Notes: generated from the letters alone by a model not told the origin. A stretch of 64,000 nt of DNA from Exiguobacterium sp018617385 (GCF_018617385.1 NZ_JACSKA010000001.1:744001-808000); one strand, 5' to 3'. Counted from the first letter of the stretch, positions 26,315 to 35,338 are shown. Numbers and translations are program-made.

Positions 26315-27655
26315 ATGACGACACTGACTATTTTTCATTACAACGATCTTCATTCAAAGTTCGACCAATGGCCGAAACTTGTTTCATTTCTAGAAGAACA
26401 TCGGACGGACGACACGCTGTATTTTGATTTAGGGGATCATGCCGACCGTACCCATCCGGCGACGGAAGTGACACGTGGGAAGTTGAATGTTCGTTTGCTC
26501 GAGCGACTTCGTCCGACAGCCGTCACCATCGGGAACAACGAAGGGATTACCTTTCCTCATGAATGGCTGGCCGAACTGTATGACGAAGCGACATTCCCTA
26601 TCTTACTTGGGAATGTATATGAAGCAGACGGGTCACGACCGAATTGGGTCGATGAGACGCTCGTTCTCGAGCAAGATGGTTTCCACATCGGCCTGTTTGG
26701 TGTGACCGCTCCATATGAAGAGTTATACCCAGAGCTCGGCTGGCAGATTGAATCGCCTTACGAGGCGGCGGAGCGAGCGTTGAAACAGTTGGCGCATTGT
26801 GATGTCATCATCGCGCTCAGTCACCTTGGGTTCTTTGGAGATGAGCGATTAGCTGAAAGGTTTCCTGAAATCGACGTCATTCTCGGTGCGCATACACATC
26901 ACGTCTTAGATGAAGGTGTGATGACAAACGGTGTTTTGATTGCACAAGCCGGAAAGTATGGGAAGTACGTCGGAGAAGTCACACTGACGCTTGGCGAGTC
27001 AGGAGTCGTATCGAAAGAAGCGCGCCTTCATGAACTGTCTCAGCAATCGGATAGTCCGGACACATTGGCCTTGTTGCATACAGAAGGGGCAGATGCCGAA
27101 CGCCTTCTGGATGTCACGATTGCGGAGACGGATGGATACGCCTCTGATTGGTTCGGTCCTTCTCCACTGGGCGACCTGCTCGTCGAAGGCATGGTCGAAT
27201 GGTGTGCGGCGGATGTGGGGATCATCCCATCTGGCGTTGTGCTAGAAGGACTTGCACCGGGTGGGGTGACGCTCAACATGTTGCATCGGATCTGTCCGCA
27301 TCCAATCAATCCTTGTGTGCTGACATTGGACGGGGAGACGTTGGCGCGTTTCCTTCACGATGCCAATGAAGAAACGTTCACGACTATGCATGTCAGAGGT
27401 CTCGGCTTCAGAGGTACCGTTCTCGGAGAACCGAGTCTCTATCAAATCGAACAGCGGGACGGTCAGACATATGTAATGGGGGAACGATTGGATTTAAATC
27501 GGACATATCGCGTCGCGACGGTCGATATGTTGACGTTCGGTCCGCTCCTTCCTTATTTGGCAGACCAACCGAAGCGATATTTCATGCCCGAACTTCTGCG
27601 GGATGTATTACGAGAAACAATCGTCGCCCGTCATGAAGTGATTCGAAAAGGATAG
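26315..27655 (+). CDS. yunD: Metallophosphatase / 5'-nucleotidase-like protein YunD
   Basis: This 446-residue protein has an N-terminal calcineurin-like metallophosphatase domain (FHYNDLHSKFD, FDLGDHADRT, TIGNNEG, LSHLGFFGDERL, LGAHTHH) and a C-terminal 5'-nucleotidase domain (about residues 290-420). No signal peptide is visible, so it should act in the cytosol, as Bacillus YunD does; the substrate there is poorly defined. The ATG at 26315 is spaced correctly from AAGGAAGGG, whereas the one at 26309 abuts it. Confidence 0.9.
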   Translation: MTTLTIFHYNDLHSKFDQWPKLVSFLEEHRTDDTLYFDLGDHADRTHPATEVTRGKLNVRLLERLRPTAVTIGNNEGITFPHEWLAELYDEATFPILLGNVYEADGSRPNWVDETLVLEQDGFHIGLFGVTAPYEELYPELGWQIESPYEAAERALKQLAHCDVIIALSHLGFFGDERLAERFPEIDVILGAHTHHVLDEGVMTNGVLIAQAGKYGKYVGEVTLTLGESGVVSKEARLHELSQQSDSPDTLALLHTEGADAERLLDVTIAETDGYASDWFGPSPLGDLLVEGMVEWCAADVGIIPSGVVLEGLAPGGVTLNMLHRICPHPINPCVLTLDGETLARFLHDANEETFTTMHVRGLGFRGTVLGEPSLYQIEQRDGQTYVMGERLDLNRTYRVATVDMLTFGPLLPYLADQPKRYFMPELLRDVLRETIVARHEVIRKG

Positions 27656-27703
27656 AGCGCATCGACGGGGGCATGCTATGATAACAGAGTGGAGGTGGGA
27701 ACG

Positions 27704-28072
27704 ATGATTCGAGTGAATCGCCACGGATATACCGTCGTGGAAGAAAAGCGGGACGGTTTCGATGAAGAGGCGTTTATCGCACGCTATAGTGACGTGCTTG
27801 ATAAGTACGATTACATCGTCGGTGATTGGGGACATGGTCAATTGCGATTGAAGGGATTCTATGAACCGCAATCCAAATTGGCGACCTATGAGAACCGAAT
27901 TGATCACGTGATGGACTACGTATACGAATATTGCAACTTTGGATGTCCTTATTTCGTTTTGAAGAAAGAAACGGAAATCAACGAAGAAGAGAGTGGTCCC
28001 GTCTTTGGGGGGACGAAACAAAAACTGAAGTTGAAACGAAAGTTCAACAAGACCGATGAATCAAATGTGTGA
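27704..28072 (+). CDS. yutD: YutD family protein (DUF1027)
   Basis: This 122-residue protein belongs to the conserved Firmicute YutD family of unknown function. Recognisable segments are FARYSDVLDKYDYIVGDWGHGQLRLKG-like text and a cysteine pair in YEYCNFGCPYFVL, which might bind metal. GGAGG upstream supports the start at 27704. It lies 48 bases after yunD and ends at a terminator. Confidence 0.88.
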   Translation: MIRVNRHGYTVVEEKRDGFDEEAFIARYSDVLDKYDYIVGDWGHGQLRLKGFYEPQSKLATYENRIDHVMDYVYEYCNFGCPYFVLKKETEINEEESGPVFGGTKQKLKLKRKFNKTDESNV

Positions 28073-28098
28073 AGTGCTGAGCCGTCAGCACTTTTTTT
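28073..28098 (+). terminator. Terminator after yutD
   Basis: Stem AGTGCTGA/TCAGCACT with a GCCG loop, followed by seven T. Confidence 0.9.
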
Positions 28099-28230
28099 AT
28101 TACATTTGATTTCCAAATATTTCGTTTAGGTAAAAAGTCGTGACTTCCGGTTTTGAGGTTGGAAAAATGTGATAAATTGTCATTAAGGATCGTTTCGTCG
28201 TTTTTGGTTTTAATCAGTGAGGTGATTTGG

Positions 28231-28536
28231 ATGCAACATGTACAAACGACCGTCGGGGATCGGGATGACGTCCATAATCGAATTCATAATTTCGGACTCG
28301 GGATATTGGCCATGTTCTTTTTTGGCTTCCATATTATGATGACCTTTTATTTTACGGCGGCAGTCATTCTATTTGAACTCGTTCATGTGTTGATCATCCG
28401 TCGCTTTGAATATGGCCATTCGTTCTTGCGAAGCCGTGTCTTCAAAGTCACATCTCACCTTGTGTTATCGCTCGGGGTGCTGTTATTGATCTTATCCATG
28501 TCTCAGTTCTTTTTAGGCAATGTGATGATTCGCTAA
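28231..28536 (+). CDS. Small membrane protein of unknown function
   Basis: This is a 101-residue protein with about three hydrophobic segments (ILAMFFFGFHIMMTFYF, AAVILFELVHVLII and LVLSLGVLLLILSM). I recognise no family with certainty. I use the ATG at 28231, preceded by GAGGTGATTTGG; a longer in-frame start at 28153 lacks an RBS. It has its own terminator and appears monocistronic. Confidence 0.7.
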   Translation: MQHVQTTVGDRDDVHNRIHNFGLGILAMFFFGFHIMMTFYFTAAVILFELVHVLIIRRFEYGHSFLRSRVFKVTSHLVLSLGVLLLILSMSQFFLGNVMIR

Positions 28537-28538
28537 GC

Positions 28539-28566
28539 GGAAAGGAAAAATTCCTTTCCCTTTTTT
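28539..28566 (+). terminator. Terminator after the small membrane protein gene
   Basis: Perfect stem GGAAAGGAA/TTCCTTTCC with an AAA loop, followed by a T run. Confidence 0.85.
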
Positions 28567-28639
28567 CATGTTTTTTTGAAACCTATGGTCATCTTTTCAC
28601 GTACACTGATAGAAAGACTATGAAAAAGGATGGGTTACT

Positions 28640-29311
28640 ATGAGATCTGAATGGAAACAACATGCACGACACGCCTTGAAAGGAAAATGGTGGCTGATGG
28701 CCGGATTGGCACTCTTGTTCGTCATCATCAACGGGATTCCCCAATCGCTCGCGCCTGAGATTGATCCGAATTCGACAGCGCCTCTTACATCGACAGACGC
28801 CACGTTAAGTCTCGTGTCGACCGTTCTTCAAATCTTGATTGCACCACTCACCATCGGTTGGTCATGGCTCGCACTCGGCGTATCACGTGAAAAGGGTGCA
28901 TCGCTCTCGACAATGTTCAAACCGTTCCAGACACGTTACTTCAAACATGTCATCACTTCTTTTGTCATGAGCCTCTTTATTGTGTTGTGGACCTTGTTGT
29001 TGATTGTACCGGGAATCATCAAAGCCTTCTCGTACTCACTCACACCGTACATTTTGCGCGACCAGCCTGAACTTTCGGCACTCGAGTCGATCACAGAATC
29101 ACGTCGTCTCATGGATGGGCACAAGATGGAAGCGTTCATGCTCTTCTTGTCCTTCTTCGGTTGGTTCCTCGTCGGAATTTTAACGCTCGGGATCGGGTTC
29201 TTCTTCATCGGACCTTACTTCTCGACGACGTACGCGACGTTCTACGACTCGATTCGAGACAATCAAGTTGATTCGAATGAGCCAGTGCACGGAACAGAAC
29301 AAGGATTTTAA
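28640..29311 (+). CDS. DUF975 family membrane protein
   Basis: This 223-residue integral membrane protein resembles the DUF975 family of Firmicutes. The typical opening is an arginine-rich helix then a first membrane segment (ARHALKGKWWLMAGLALLF). The conserved SITESRRLMDGHKMEAFML precedes the last helices. The function of the family is unknown. The RBS AAGGATGG lies upstream. Confidence 0.85.
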   Translation: MRSEWKQHARHALKGKWWLMAGLALLFVIINGIPQSLAPEIDPNSTAPLTSTDATLSLVSTVLQILIAPLTIGWSWLALGVSREKGASLSTMFKPFQTRYFKHVITSFVMSLFIVLWTLLLIVPGIIKAFSYSLTPYILRDQPELSALESITESRRLMDGHKMEAFMLFLSFFGWFLVGILTLGIGFFFIGPYFSTTYATFYDSIRDNQVDSNEPVHGTEQGF

Positions 29312-29319
29312 AGAAACAA

Positions 29320-29353
29320 ACGCCTCGCTCAAGTGATTGAGCAAGGCGTTTTT
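29320..29353. terminator. Bidirectional terminator between the DUF975 gene and glpX
   Basis: A 13-bp stem with one mismatch (29320-29332 with 29337-29349) between convergent genes, T run on the plus strand and an A-rich 5' flank. Confidence 0.8.
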
Positions 29354-29355
29354 GA

Positions 29356-30336
29356 TTAGGCGTTGACTTCAGCTTTTTGTAAGTACGGCTTCAACGACAA
29401 GTGGTGTTCGGCCACGACTTTACGAATCGTGCGTGTCTTCGAGCGCATGACGAGTGATGTCGTTTCGACGATATCATCTGTCAAGAATTTGACGCCATCG
29501 AGCAACTCACCTGACGTGACACCCGTCGCGGCGAAGATACAGTCATCACTCTTGACGAGGTCGTCGAGCGTGAGGAGTTGGAGCGGATCTTCAATGCCCA
29601 TCGAGATGACGCGAGCTGATTCCTCTTCGTTCATCGGGTGGAGTCGGGCCTGCATGTCTCCGCCAAGCGCTTTGACAGCTGCAGCCGTGATGACGCCTTC
29701 AGGGGCACCGCCTGTACTGATGAAAATATCGATTGGATTTGATTTGACGGCAGCTGCGATTCCGGCCGATACGTCGCCATCCTCAAACAGTTTGACGCGC
29801 GCGCCGACGTTCATGACGGCTTGGCGAAGGTGTTCGTGGCGATCGCGATCTTGCATGATCACCGTCACTTCTTCAATGCGTTTATTGTTATACTTCGCCG
29901 CTTTTTCGATGATCGACTCGAGTGGTTCATCGAGCGAGACTTTTCCTTTTAAGTTCGGACCAACGACGAGCTTGTCCATGTACATGTCTGGTGCGTGGAG
30001 GAGGGCACCTTCATCCGCAACGGCGATGACGACCATCGCATCTCCGAGCCCTTTTGCGACAATGGATGTACCTTCGAGCGGGTCAACAGCGATGTCGACT
30101 TTCGGGCCGAACGTCGTACCGAGTTTTTCCCCGATGTAGAGCATCGGTGCCTCATCGAGTTCACCTTCTCCGATAACGACCGTCGCGTCCATGTTCACTG
30201 TTCCGAGAACTTCGCGCATCGCTGATGTCGCTGCGTCATCGGCCTCATTCTTTTGCCCACGTCCGATCCATTTCGAAGATGCGAGTGCTGCGGCTTCCGT
30301 TGCTCGTACGATTTCTAATGCTAATTCACGTTCCAT
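29356..30336 (-). CDS. glpX: Class II fructose-1,6-bisphosphatase GlpX
   Basis: This 326-residue lithium-sensitive phosphatase converts fructose 1,6-bisphosphate to fructose 6-phosphate for gluconeogenesis. Metal and phosphate-binding motifs are visible: GEGELDEAPMLYIGE, DIAVDPLEGTSIVAKG and ISTGGAPEGVI. Length matches the family. It is monocistronic; the ATG at 30336 is preceded by GGAGGGTA. Confidence 0.95.
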   Translation of the reverse strand: MERELALEIVRATEAAALASSKWIGRGQKNEADDAATSAMREVLGTVNMDATVVIGEGELDEAPMLYIGEKLGTTFGPKVDIAVDPLEGTSIVAKGLGDAMVVIAVADEGALLHAPDMYMDKLVVGPNLKGKVSLDEPLESIIEKAAKYNNKRIEEVTVIMQDRDRHEHLRQAVMNVGARVKLFEDGDVSAGIAAAVKSNPIDIFISTGGAPEGVITAAAVKALGGDMQARLHPMNEEESARVISMGIEDPLQLLTLDDLVKSDDCIFAATGVTSGELLDGVKFLTDDIVETTSLVMRSKTRTIRKVVAEHHLSLKPYLQKAEVNA

Positions 30337-30494
30337 AGTGTTGTACCCTCCACGTTATCTCTATTAAATGTGTTATACTTTTTACGGCTTAAATCCGTTG
30401 ATTAGTGTATCACAATTTTATAAATGATGTAAATAGGACAGATTCTTTTCTCCTGACCGAAAAAGGATTAGTATTAACAGCAGGGGGGATCATC

Positions 30495-30938
30495 ATGTAT
30501 TTTGTGAATAGAGAGAAGATTAATCAGACACTGGAACAAATGGAAACGATGTTAGCGCACACCGATCAATTGAGCGGGGATGCGTTCACAGTAGAACTTG
30601 CGAAACAACGAATGGCTGTCCTCTTGATGGAAGGGGTCATCGACGTAGGGAACTCGATGATTGACGGATTCATCATGCGAGACCCAGGTAGCTATGAAGA
30701 TATTGTCGACATTCTGCTCGATGAACGCGTGCTCGATGAGAAGACGGGGAATGCCGCTAAGGCGCTCGTCGGATTGCGTGCTTACTATGTCCGTGAGTTC
30801 GTCGATGCAGACGCGTCACGCTTTGATGAATGGGTGAAGACGTCAAAACAAGACTTCACAGCGTTTTCGACACAAGTTCGTCGCTACTTAGAGGTCGAAC
30901 TTGGACCGGTGTCCGCATTCTTACCAGAAAGCGAGTGA
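30495..30938 (+). CDS. yutE: YutE-like HepT/DUF86 domain protein
   Basis: This 147-residue all-helical protein of the HepT/DUF86 group contains EGVIDVGNSMIDG and a central helix LVGLRAYYVREFVDAD. HepT toxins carry an R-x4-6-H motif at this place; here the histidine position is arginine (RAYYVREF), so nuclease activity is doubtful. No MntA-type nucleotidyltransferase partner lies next to it. In Bacillus yutE likewise precedes yutF. I use the ATG at 30495 after AGGGGGGA. Confidence 0.8.
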   Translation: MYFVNREKINQTLEQMETMLAHTDQLSGDAFTVELAKQRMAVLLMEGVIDVGNSMIDGFIMRDPGSYEDIVDILLDERVLDEKTGNAAKALVGLRAYYVREFVDADASRFDEWVKTSKQDFTAFSTQVRRYLEVELGPVSAFLPESE

Positions 30939-30942
30939 TTGG

Positions 30943-31722
30943 ATGGAACCGATAAAAGGATATTTATTTGATTTGGATGGTACGATGTATGCCGGAACAG
31001 AGCCCGTTCAAGCGGCAGTTGAATTCGTCAACGAGTTAGAAGCGACGGGCGTGCCATACTTATTCGTCACGAATAACGCCTCGATGACACAACAGCAAAT
31101 TGCAGATAAGTTGATTTCAATGGGGGCAAATGTGAAGGCAGAAAACGTGTTGACGAGTGCCATGGCGACGGCTTTTTATATTGAGAAGATGTCTCCGGGG
31201 GCAAGCGTTTATATGATTGGCGAAGACGGACTCCGCCTCGCCCTAGAATCTCGTGGGTTCCACGTCACGGACGAACCGAAAGCAGACTATGTGGTCATCG
31301 GTCTCGACCGTCACATCACGTATGAGAAGTTGGCGCGAGGGGCGATCGCCATTCGTTCAGGAGCCCGATTCATTTCGACGAATGGGGATATCGCCATTCC
31401 GACAGAACGTGGGTTCTTACCGGGGAATGGATCGCTCACATCCGTGTTGACGGTGACGACCGAGAAAGAACCGTTCTTCATTGGGAAGCCGGAACCGGTC
31501 ATGATTGACATCGCACTCGACATGATTGGATTGACGAAAGAAGATGTCGTGATGGTAGGGGATAACTATCATACGGATATTCTGTTCGGAATCAACGGGG
31601 GCATCCGTACACTTCACGTCAACTCAGGTGTACACGGTCCAGCCTTTGTTCAAGAACAAAAAAAACTCCCGACTTATATGGTAGAGAGTTTAGATGAATG
31701 GAAGCATGAAAAAAAGGGATGA
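30943..31722 (+). CDS. yutF: HAD-family phosphatase YutF (NagD-like)
   Basis: This 259-residue HAD phosphatase of the NagD/TIGR01457 type has motif I YLFDLDGTMYAGT, motif II YLFVTNNAS, the lysine in FFIGKPEPVMID and motif III MVGDNYHTDI. Substrates of Bacillus YutF are phosphorylated small molecules; the physiological one is not known. The start at 30943 follows yutE by four bases, so the pair is probably co-translated. Confidence 0.93.
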   Translation: MEPIKGYLFDLDGTMYAGTEPVQAAVEFVNELEATGVPYLFVTNNASMTQQQIADKLISMGANVKAENVLTSAMATAFYIEKMSPGASVYMIGEDGLRLALESRGFHVTDEPKADYVVIGLDRHITYEKLARGAIAIRSGARFISTNGDIAIPTERGFLPGNGSLTSVLTVTTEKEPFFIGKPEPVMIDIALDMIGLTKEDVVMVGDNYHTDILFGINGGIRTLHVNSGVHGPAFVQEQKKLPTYMVESLDEWKHEKKG

Positions 31723-31740
31723 CGAATGTCTCCCTTTTTG
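31709..31740. terminator. Terminator between yutF and the NifU-domain gene
   Basis: An A-rich arm AAAAAGGGA and the arm TCCCTTTTT (with one bulged pair) flank the short gap between convergent genes; T runs occur on both strands. Confidence 0.6.
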
Positions 31741-31741
31741 C

Positions 31742-31969
31742 TTAGAATACTTGTTCTACTTCGACGATGCCTGGTACTTCTTCGATGAGCGCGCGCTCAA
31801 TACCAGCTTTTAGCGTGATTGTTGAAGACGGGCAGCTGCCGCAAGCACCCATCAAACGGAGCTTGACGATGCCTTCTTCGACATCAACGAGTTCGACGTC
31901 TCCGCCGTCACGAAGCAAGAACGGACGCAATTTATCGAGCACTTCTTGGACTTGATCAAACATTTCCAT
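31742..31969 (-). CDS. yutI: NifU C-terminal-domain protein (Nfu-type Fe-S carrier)
   Basis: This 75-residue protein consists only of the NifU-like domain. The Fe-S-binding motif is C-x-x-C in MGACGSCPSS, preceded by FLLRDGGDVELVDV, the family hallmark. It carries or delivers Fe-S clusters to target enzymes, complementing the suf system elsewhere in this window. It is divergent from yuzD. Confidence 0.93.
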   Translation of the reverse strand: MEMFDQVQEVLDKLRPFLLRDGGDVELVDVEEGIVKLRLMGACGSCPSSTITLKAGIERALIEEVPGIVEVEQVF

Positions 31970-32098
31970 GGTATCTACCCCTTTCTCGTTCTACTTTATT
32001 CTAGCAAGTTTGAGAGTGTTTCTCAATCATTTACGCTGAGCGTTTCGTCATCGGGAGTGGGTAAGATTTTTGTATAATGGTTTCGAGGGGGAATGAAG

Positions 32099-32386
32099 AT
32101 GAAAATTACAGTGTATGGGGCAGAAGTTCAATGTGCCAGCTGCGTCGGTGCACCGAGTTCGACTGAGACGTATGAGTGGTTGCAAAGTGCGCTCGGACGC
32201 AAGTATCCGGAACAGTCCTTTTCTTTCGAGTATATCGATTTCGAACAGAGTGAGGACGAGTTTGCGCAGGCACTTAAAGACGATGAATGGTTTTATCCGC
32301 TCGTCTTGCTCGATGGGGAAGTGATTGACGAAGGAGTCGTTCAGTTACGAAAAGTGTATGCGGCGATTGAAGCGAAACAAAATTAA
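32099..32386 (+). CDS. yuzD: YuzD family protein (DUF1462)
   Basis: This 95-residue thioredoxin-like protein has the family opening VYGAEVQCASCVGAPSS, a C-x-x-C site. Function unknown. It is adjacent and divergent to the NifU-domain gene, as in Bacillus (yuzD-yutI), which suggests a redox or Fe-S link. AGGGGG is seven bases before the ATG at 32099; the ATG at 32093 is too close. A TATAAT at 32073-32078 lies upstream. Confidence 0.88.
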   Translation: MKITVYGAEVQCASCVGAPSSTETYEWLQSALGRKYPEQSFSFEYIDFEQSEDEFAQALKDDEWFYPLVLLDGEVIDEGVVQLRKVYAAIEAKQN

Positions 32387-32400
32387 AATGTGGCAATTTA

Positions 32401-32434
32401 GACGATTTCAAATGTGATGAAATCGTCTTTTTTT
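32401..32434 (+). terminator. Terminator of yuzD
   Basis: Perfect 10-bp stem GACGATTTCA/TGAAATCGTC (32401-32410 with 32418-32427) followed by a T run. Confidence 0.9.
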
Positions 32435-32522
32435 GTTTCAAAAACACCTTATTTTTGAATGAAGGAAATAAGTTCGTCTTTTTGTATCCTATTTATTGTA
32501 TGAAGTATAGGAGGCGACTGTG

Positions 32523-33806
32523 ATGTTTCGAAAAAAAGTTGAAGTACAGATCACATTAGATGAGAGTGTGGAAATAAATCAAGTCAAAATCGATCTTTCA
32601 CCTGAACTAAATCATCAAAGGCAGTTGATTCAATTGACATTAGTAGACCTGGCCTATTTAAGGAGTTACCGGTTTCGCATTCAAGAAGTGCTACCTCAAC
32701 TCGTCGATTTATTCTATAGTCGCTTAGAGGAAATTGAAGAGATGAAACAACTGATCAATCGGCATTCGTCGTCTGATCGGCTCAAAGTGACGTTAACGAC
32801 TCATATCAGTGAGATGTTTGAGGGTGTCATTGATACTGCTTATATTGAAAAACGATATCGAATTGCGAAGCGCCATCATATGATTGGACTAAAGGGAAAG
32901 TGGTACATGGCGGCATTTCAAAAAATCTTTGACTATGTTTTAGAGAAGATCGAGGGAGAATCGTTTGACTCACTTTCGAAAATGAAACTCATTTCAGCAG
33001 TGACAAAAATATTTAACTTCGAACAACAGATGGTGTTAGAAATGTTCGATGAAGAAGCATCGAATATGCAACAGCAAATTGATTACCGAGAACAGATGAG
33101 TCGAGCGGTTCAAACGACCACTGAAGAATTGGTGTCAATGACACAGGAGATGACAGCTAACTTTAGTGTGATGAATGATAAGGTCTCTGTCATGCGTTCG
33201 ATGAGCGAGGGAACGAAAATGACACTAGGAGATATGCGGGAATCATCACAGTCTGGAAAAGAAGCGTTGATGAATGAGACGATACACCTGACCACTATAT
33301 CTGAAAATTTATCTGATTCCGCCAACCAAATGGGTGAACTCAATCAATTGATGTCTGAAATTACTTTGATTACAAACGGGGTTAAACGAATTGCTGAGCA
33401 AACGAATATGCTCAGCTTGAACGCTGCGATTGAAGCAGCTCGTGCCGGGGAGCAGGGCAAAGGATTTCAAGTTGTGGCCACGGAAGTACGACAGCTCGCT
33501 AATCAATCGAAAACGTCAGCCGAACAAGTTGAAGCATTGACAAAACGCTTAAATCGACAAATTCAGGAAACGACAGCGTGTGTGACGACGACGGAGCGAG
33601 AGATGAGAGATGCGATGGTTCGGATGCACCAAGTGACGGAACTGTTCGTCAAAATCGCAACCGACACGACTGCAACGGATGGCAGGATGAATCATCTGTT
33701 CGAAGAGATTCAAGACGTGACGAATGCAATTATTGAATTACAAAAAGCAACGAGTCAGATTGCGACCTCGTCTGAAGAATTATTAGTCTCTACAGAGAGA
33801 CTTTGA
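32523..33806 (+). CDS. hemAT: HemAT-type globin-coupled chemotaxis transducer (copy 1)
   Basis: This 427-residue soluble oxygen sensor has a globin-coupled sensor domain (about residues 25-185). H118 fits the proximal haem histidine and Y65 the distal tyrosine (H123 and Y70 in Bacillus HemAT). A methyl-accepting signalling domain follows, with the CheA/CheW-binding hairpin RIAEQTNMLSLNAAIEAARA. No transmembrane helix is present. It should report oxygen to the chemotaxis kinase. The ATG at 32523 is eight bases after AGGAGG; a GTG just before is possible. It is followed by its own terminator and by a close paralogue. Confidence 0.93.
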   Translation: MFRKKVEVQITLDESVEINQVKIDLSPELNHQRQLIQLTLVDLAYLRSYRFRIQEVLPQLVDLFYSRLEEIEEMKQLINRHSSSDRLKVTLTTHISEMFEGVIDTAYIEKRYRIAKRHHMIGLKGKWYMAAFQKIFDYVLEKIEGESFDSLSKMKLISAVTKIFNFEQQMVLEMFDEEASNMQQQIDYREQMSRAVQTTTEELVSMTQEMTANFSVMNDKVSVMRSMSEGTKMTLGDMRESSQSGKEALMNETIHLTTISENLSDSANQMGELNQLMSEITLITNGVKRIAEQTNMLSLNAAIEAARAGEQGKGFQVVATEVRQLANQSKTSAEQVEALTKRLNRQIQETTACVTTTEREMRDAMVRMHQVTELFVKIATDTTATDGRMNHLFEEIQDVTNAIIELQKATSQIATSSEELLVSTERL

Positions 33807-33807
33807 A

Positions 33808-33835
33808 CTGACCTTTGTCAAAGGTCAGTTTTTTA
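33808..33835 (+). terminator. Terminator between the two hemAT genes
   Basis: Ten-base-pair stem ACTGACCTTT/AAAGGTCAGT with a GTC loop followed by T. The two copies are thus separate transcription units. Confidence 0.88.
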
Positions 33836-33960
33836 CTGACTTGTTATTCGGAAAAAGATTTTACAACTTTTGTCTACCGGGCTAAACTGAACATAACTTG
33901 TATAATTTTTATAATATTTTGAAAATTTAAATGAATCCATTACTGAAGGAGGACTGTTCA

Positions 33961-35247
33961 ATGTTTGCCCGAAAACGAAATATGCCAATCCATTTAGACA
34001 CCTCGTCCCAAATGGAGCATTTGTTGATCGATTTACCGGATGAGTTGGAACGACAACGTCAGTTGATTCGTCTCGAACGGGAAGATCTTGCCTATTTGCG
34101 TGCTTATCAACAGGAATTACGTCAACTGACACCTCAGTTAGTTGATGTGTTTTATGAAGAGCTCGAAAAGATTGACGAGATGAGAGAGCTGATTCGGCAA
34201 CATTCGTCATCGGACAAACTGAAACTCACTCTTTCGAACCATATTATGGAGATGTTTGAAGGGAAGTTGAATGAAGCATATATCGACCGACGACTTGCCA
34301 TCGCCAAACGTCATTATCTGATTGGTCTGAAAGGGAAGTGGTATATGGCTGCCTTTCAAAAAATATTTGAGACGCTCGTCTTATCGATTCAACATGAACA
34401 GCTCGATGCAGGATCGAAAATGAAGTTGATGATGGCCGTCTCGAAAATCTTTAACTTCGAGCAACAAATCGTGCTCGAGATGTTTGACGATGAAGCGGAC
34501 GTCGTCCGCGACCAGATGCAACATGTGAAAGATGAAATCAGTCAGACGATTCAGCAGGCGAGTGAAGATTTGGCCGCCCTCTCCCAAGAAGTCATGGCCA
34601 GTTTCCAGTCGATGAATGAGCGGGCAGATGATATGAAGCATTCGAGTTCACTCACACAGACGAAGCTTCGGACGGTACTTCACTCTTCGGTGAGCGGAAA
34701 AGATACGATTTTATCAGAGACGGGACGACTTGACGAAATCGCGCGGGACCTTTCCGACTCGGCCCAAGAAATCAAGGCACTCGAAAGATTGATGAATGAG
34801 ATCATGACGATTGCGGATTCGGTGAAGCAAATTGCCAACCAGACGAACTTGCTGAGTTTGAATGCGGCCATCGAAGCAGCACGGGCAGGCGAACAAGGGA
34901 AAGGGTTCCAAGTCGTCGCATCAGAAGTACGAACGCTTGCGAGTCAATCGAAACAAGCGGCGGAAGAAGTCGAGGATTTGGTGAAGCGGCTCACGAATCA
35001 GATGGAAGAGACATCGAGCCGAGTGCTCTCGACCGAGCAAGAGATGAAGCAGACAATGGGACGGATCAATCAAGTGACGGATGCCTTCCTCCAGATCTCT
35101 GGTGACTCGGAGCATGCTGACGGACAGATGGGGAGCCTCGCTGGTGATATCGATGAGATCGTGGAATCCATTGCCGAACTCAAGCGTGCCACGACCCAGA
35201 TTGCCACGTCTTCGACACAGCTGATGGATACCGCCCAACGACTATAA
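33961..35247 (+). CDS. hemAT: HemAT-type globin-coupled chemotaxis transducer (copy 2)
   Basis: This 428-residue paralogue of the preceding gene has the same layout: globin sensor with Y65 and H118 conserved, then the methyl-accepting domain (QIANQTNLLSLNAAIEAARA). The residue after the proximal histidine is Y rather than H, and the linker (about residues 185-230) has diverged strongly. Codons are more GC-rich than in copy 1, which is notably AT-richer. The ATG at 33961 follows AAGGAGGA; an earlier in-frame ATG at 33931 lacks an RBS. Confidence 0.93.
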   Translation: MFARKRNMPIHLDTSSQMEHLLIDLPDELERQRQLIRLEREDLAYLRAYQQELRQLTPQLVDVFYEELEKIDEMRELIRQHSSSDKLKLTLSNHIMEMFEGKLNEAYIDRRLAIAKRHYLIGLKGKWYMAAFQKIFETLVLSIQHEQLDAGSKMKLMMAVSKIFNFEQQIVLEMFDDEADVVRDQMQHVKDEISQTIQQASEDLAALSQEVMASFQSMNERADDMKHSSSLTQTKLRTVLHSSVSGKDTILSETGRLDEIARDLSDSAQEIKALERLMNEIMTIADSVKQIANQTNLLSLNAAIEAARAGEQGKGFQVVASEVRTLASQSKQAAEEVEDLVKRLTNQMEETSSRVLSTEQEMKQTMGRINQVTDAFLQISGDSEHADGQMGSLAGDIDEIVESIAELKRATTQIATSSTQLMDTAQRL

Positions 35248-35311
35248 GTGGGCAAATGACAAAAAAGACGAACCAGGTCGCATGACACGACTTGATTCGT
35301 CGATCGACAAG

Positions 35312-35335
35312 GTCGAGCGATGCGCTCGACTTTTT
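35312..35335 (+). terminator. Terminator of hemAT copy 2
   Basis: Perfect 8-bp stem GTCGAGCG/CGCTCGAC followed by TTTTT. Another long imperfect stem lies just upstream (35266-35301). Confidence 0.85.
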
Positions 35336-35338
35336 CGT

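Noticed and set aside
29363..30139. Long 258-codon frame on the plus strand opposite glpX
   Set aside because: It is antisense to a complete, recognisable glpX, is rich in Ser, Thr and Ala as expected of a codon-bias shadow, and has no RBS.
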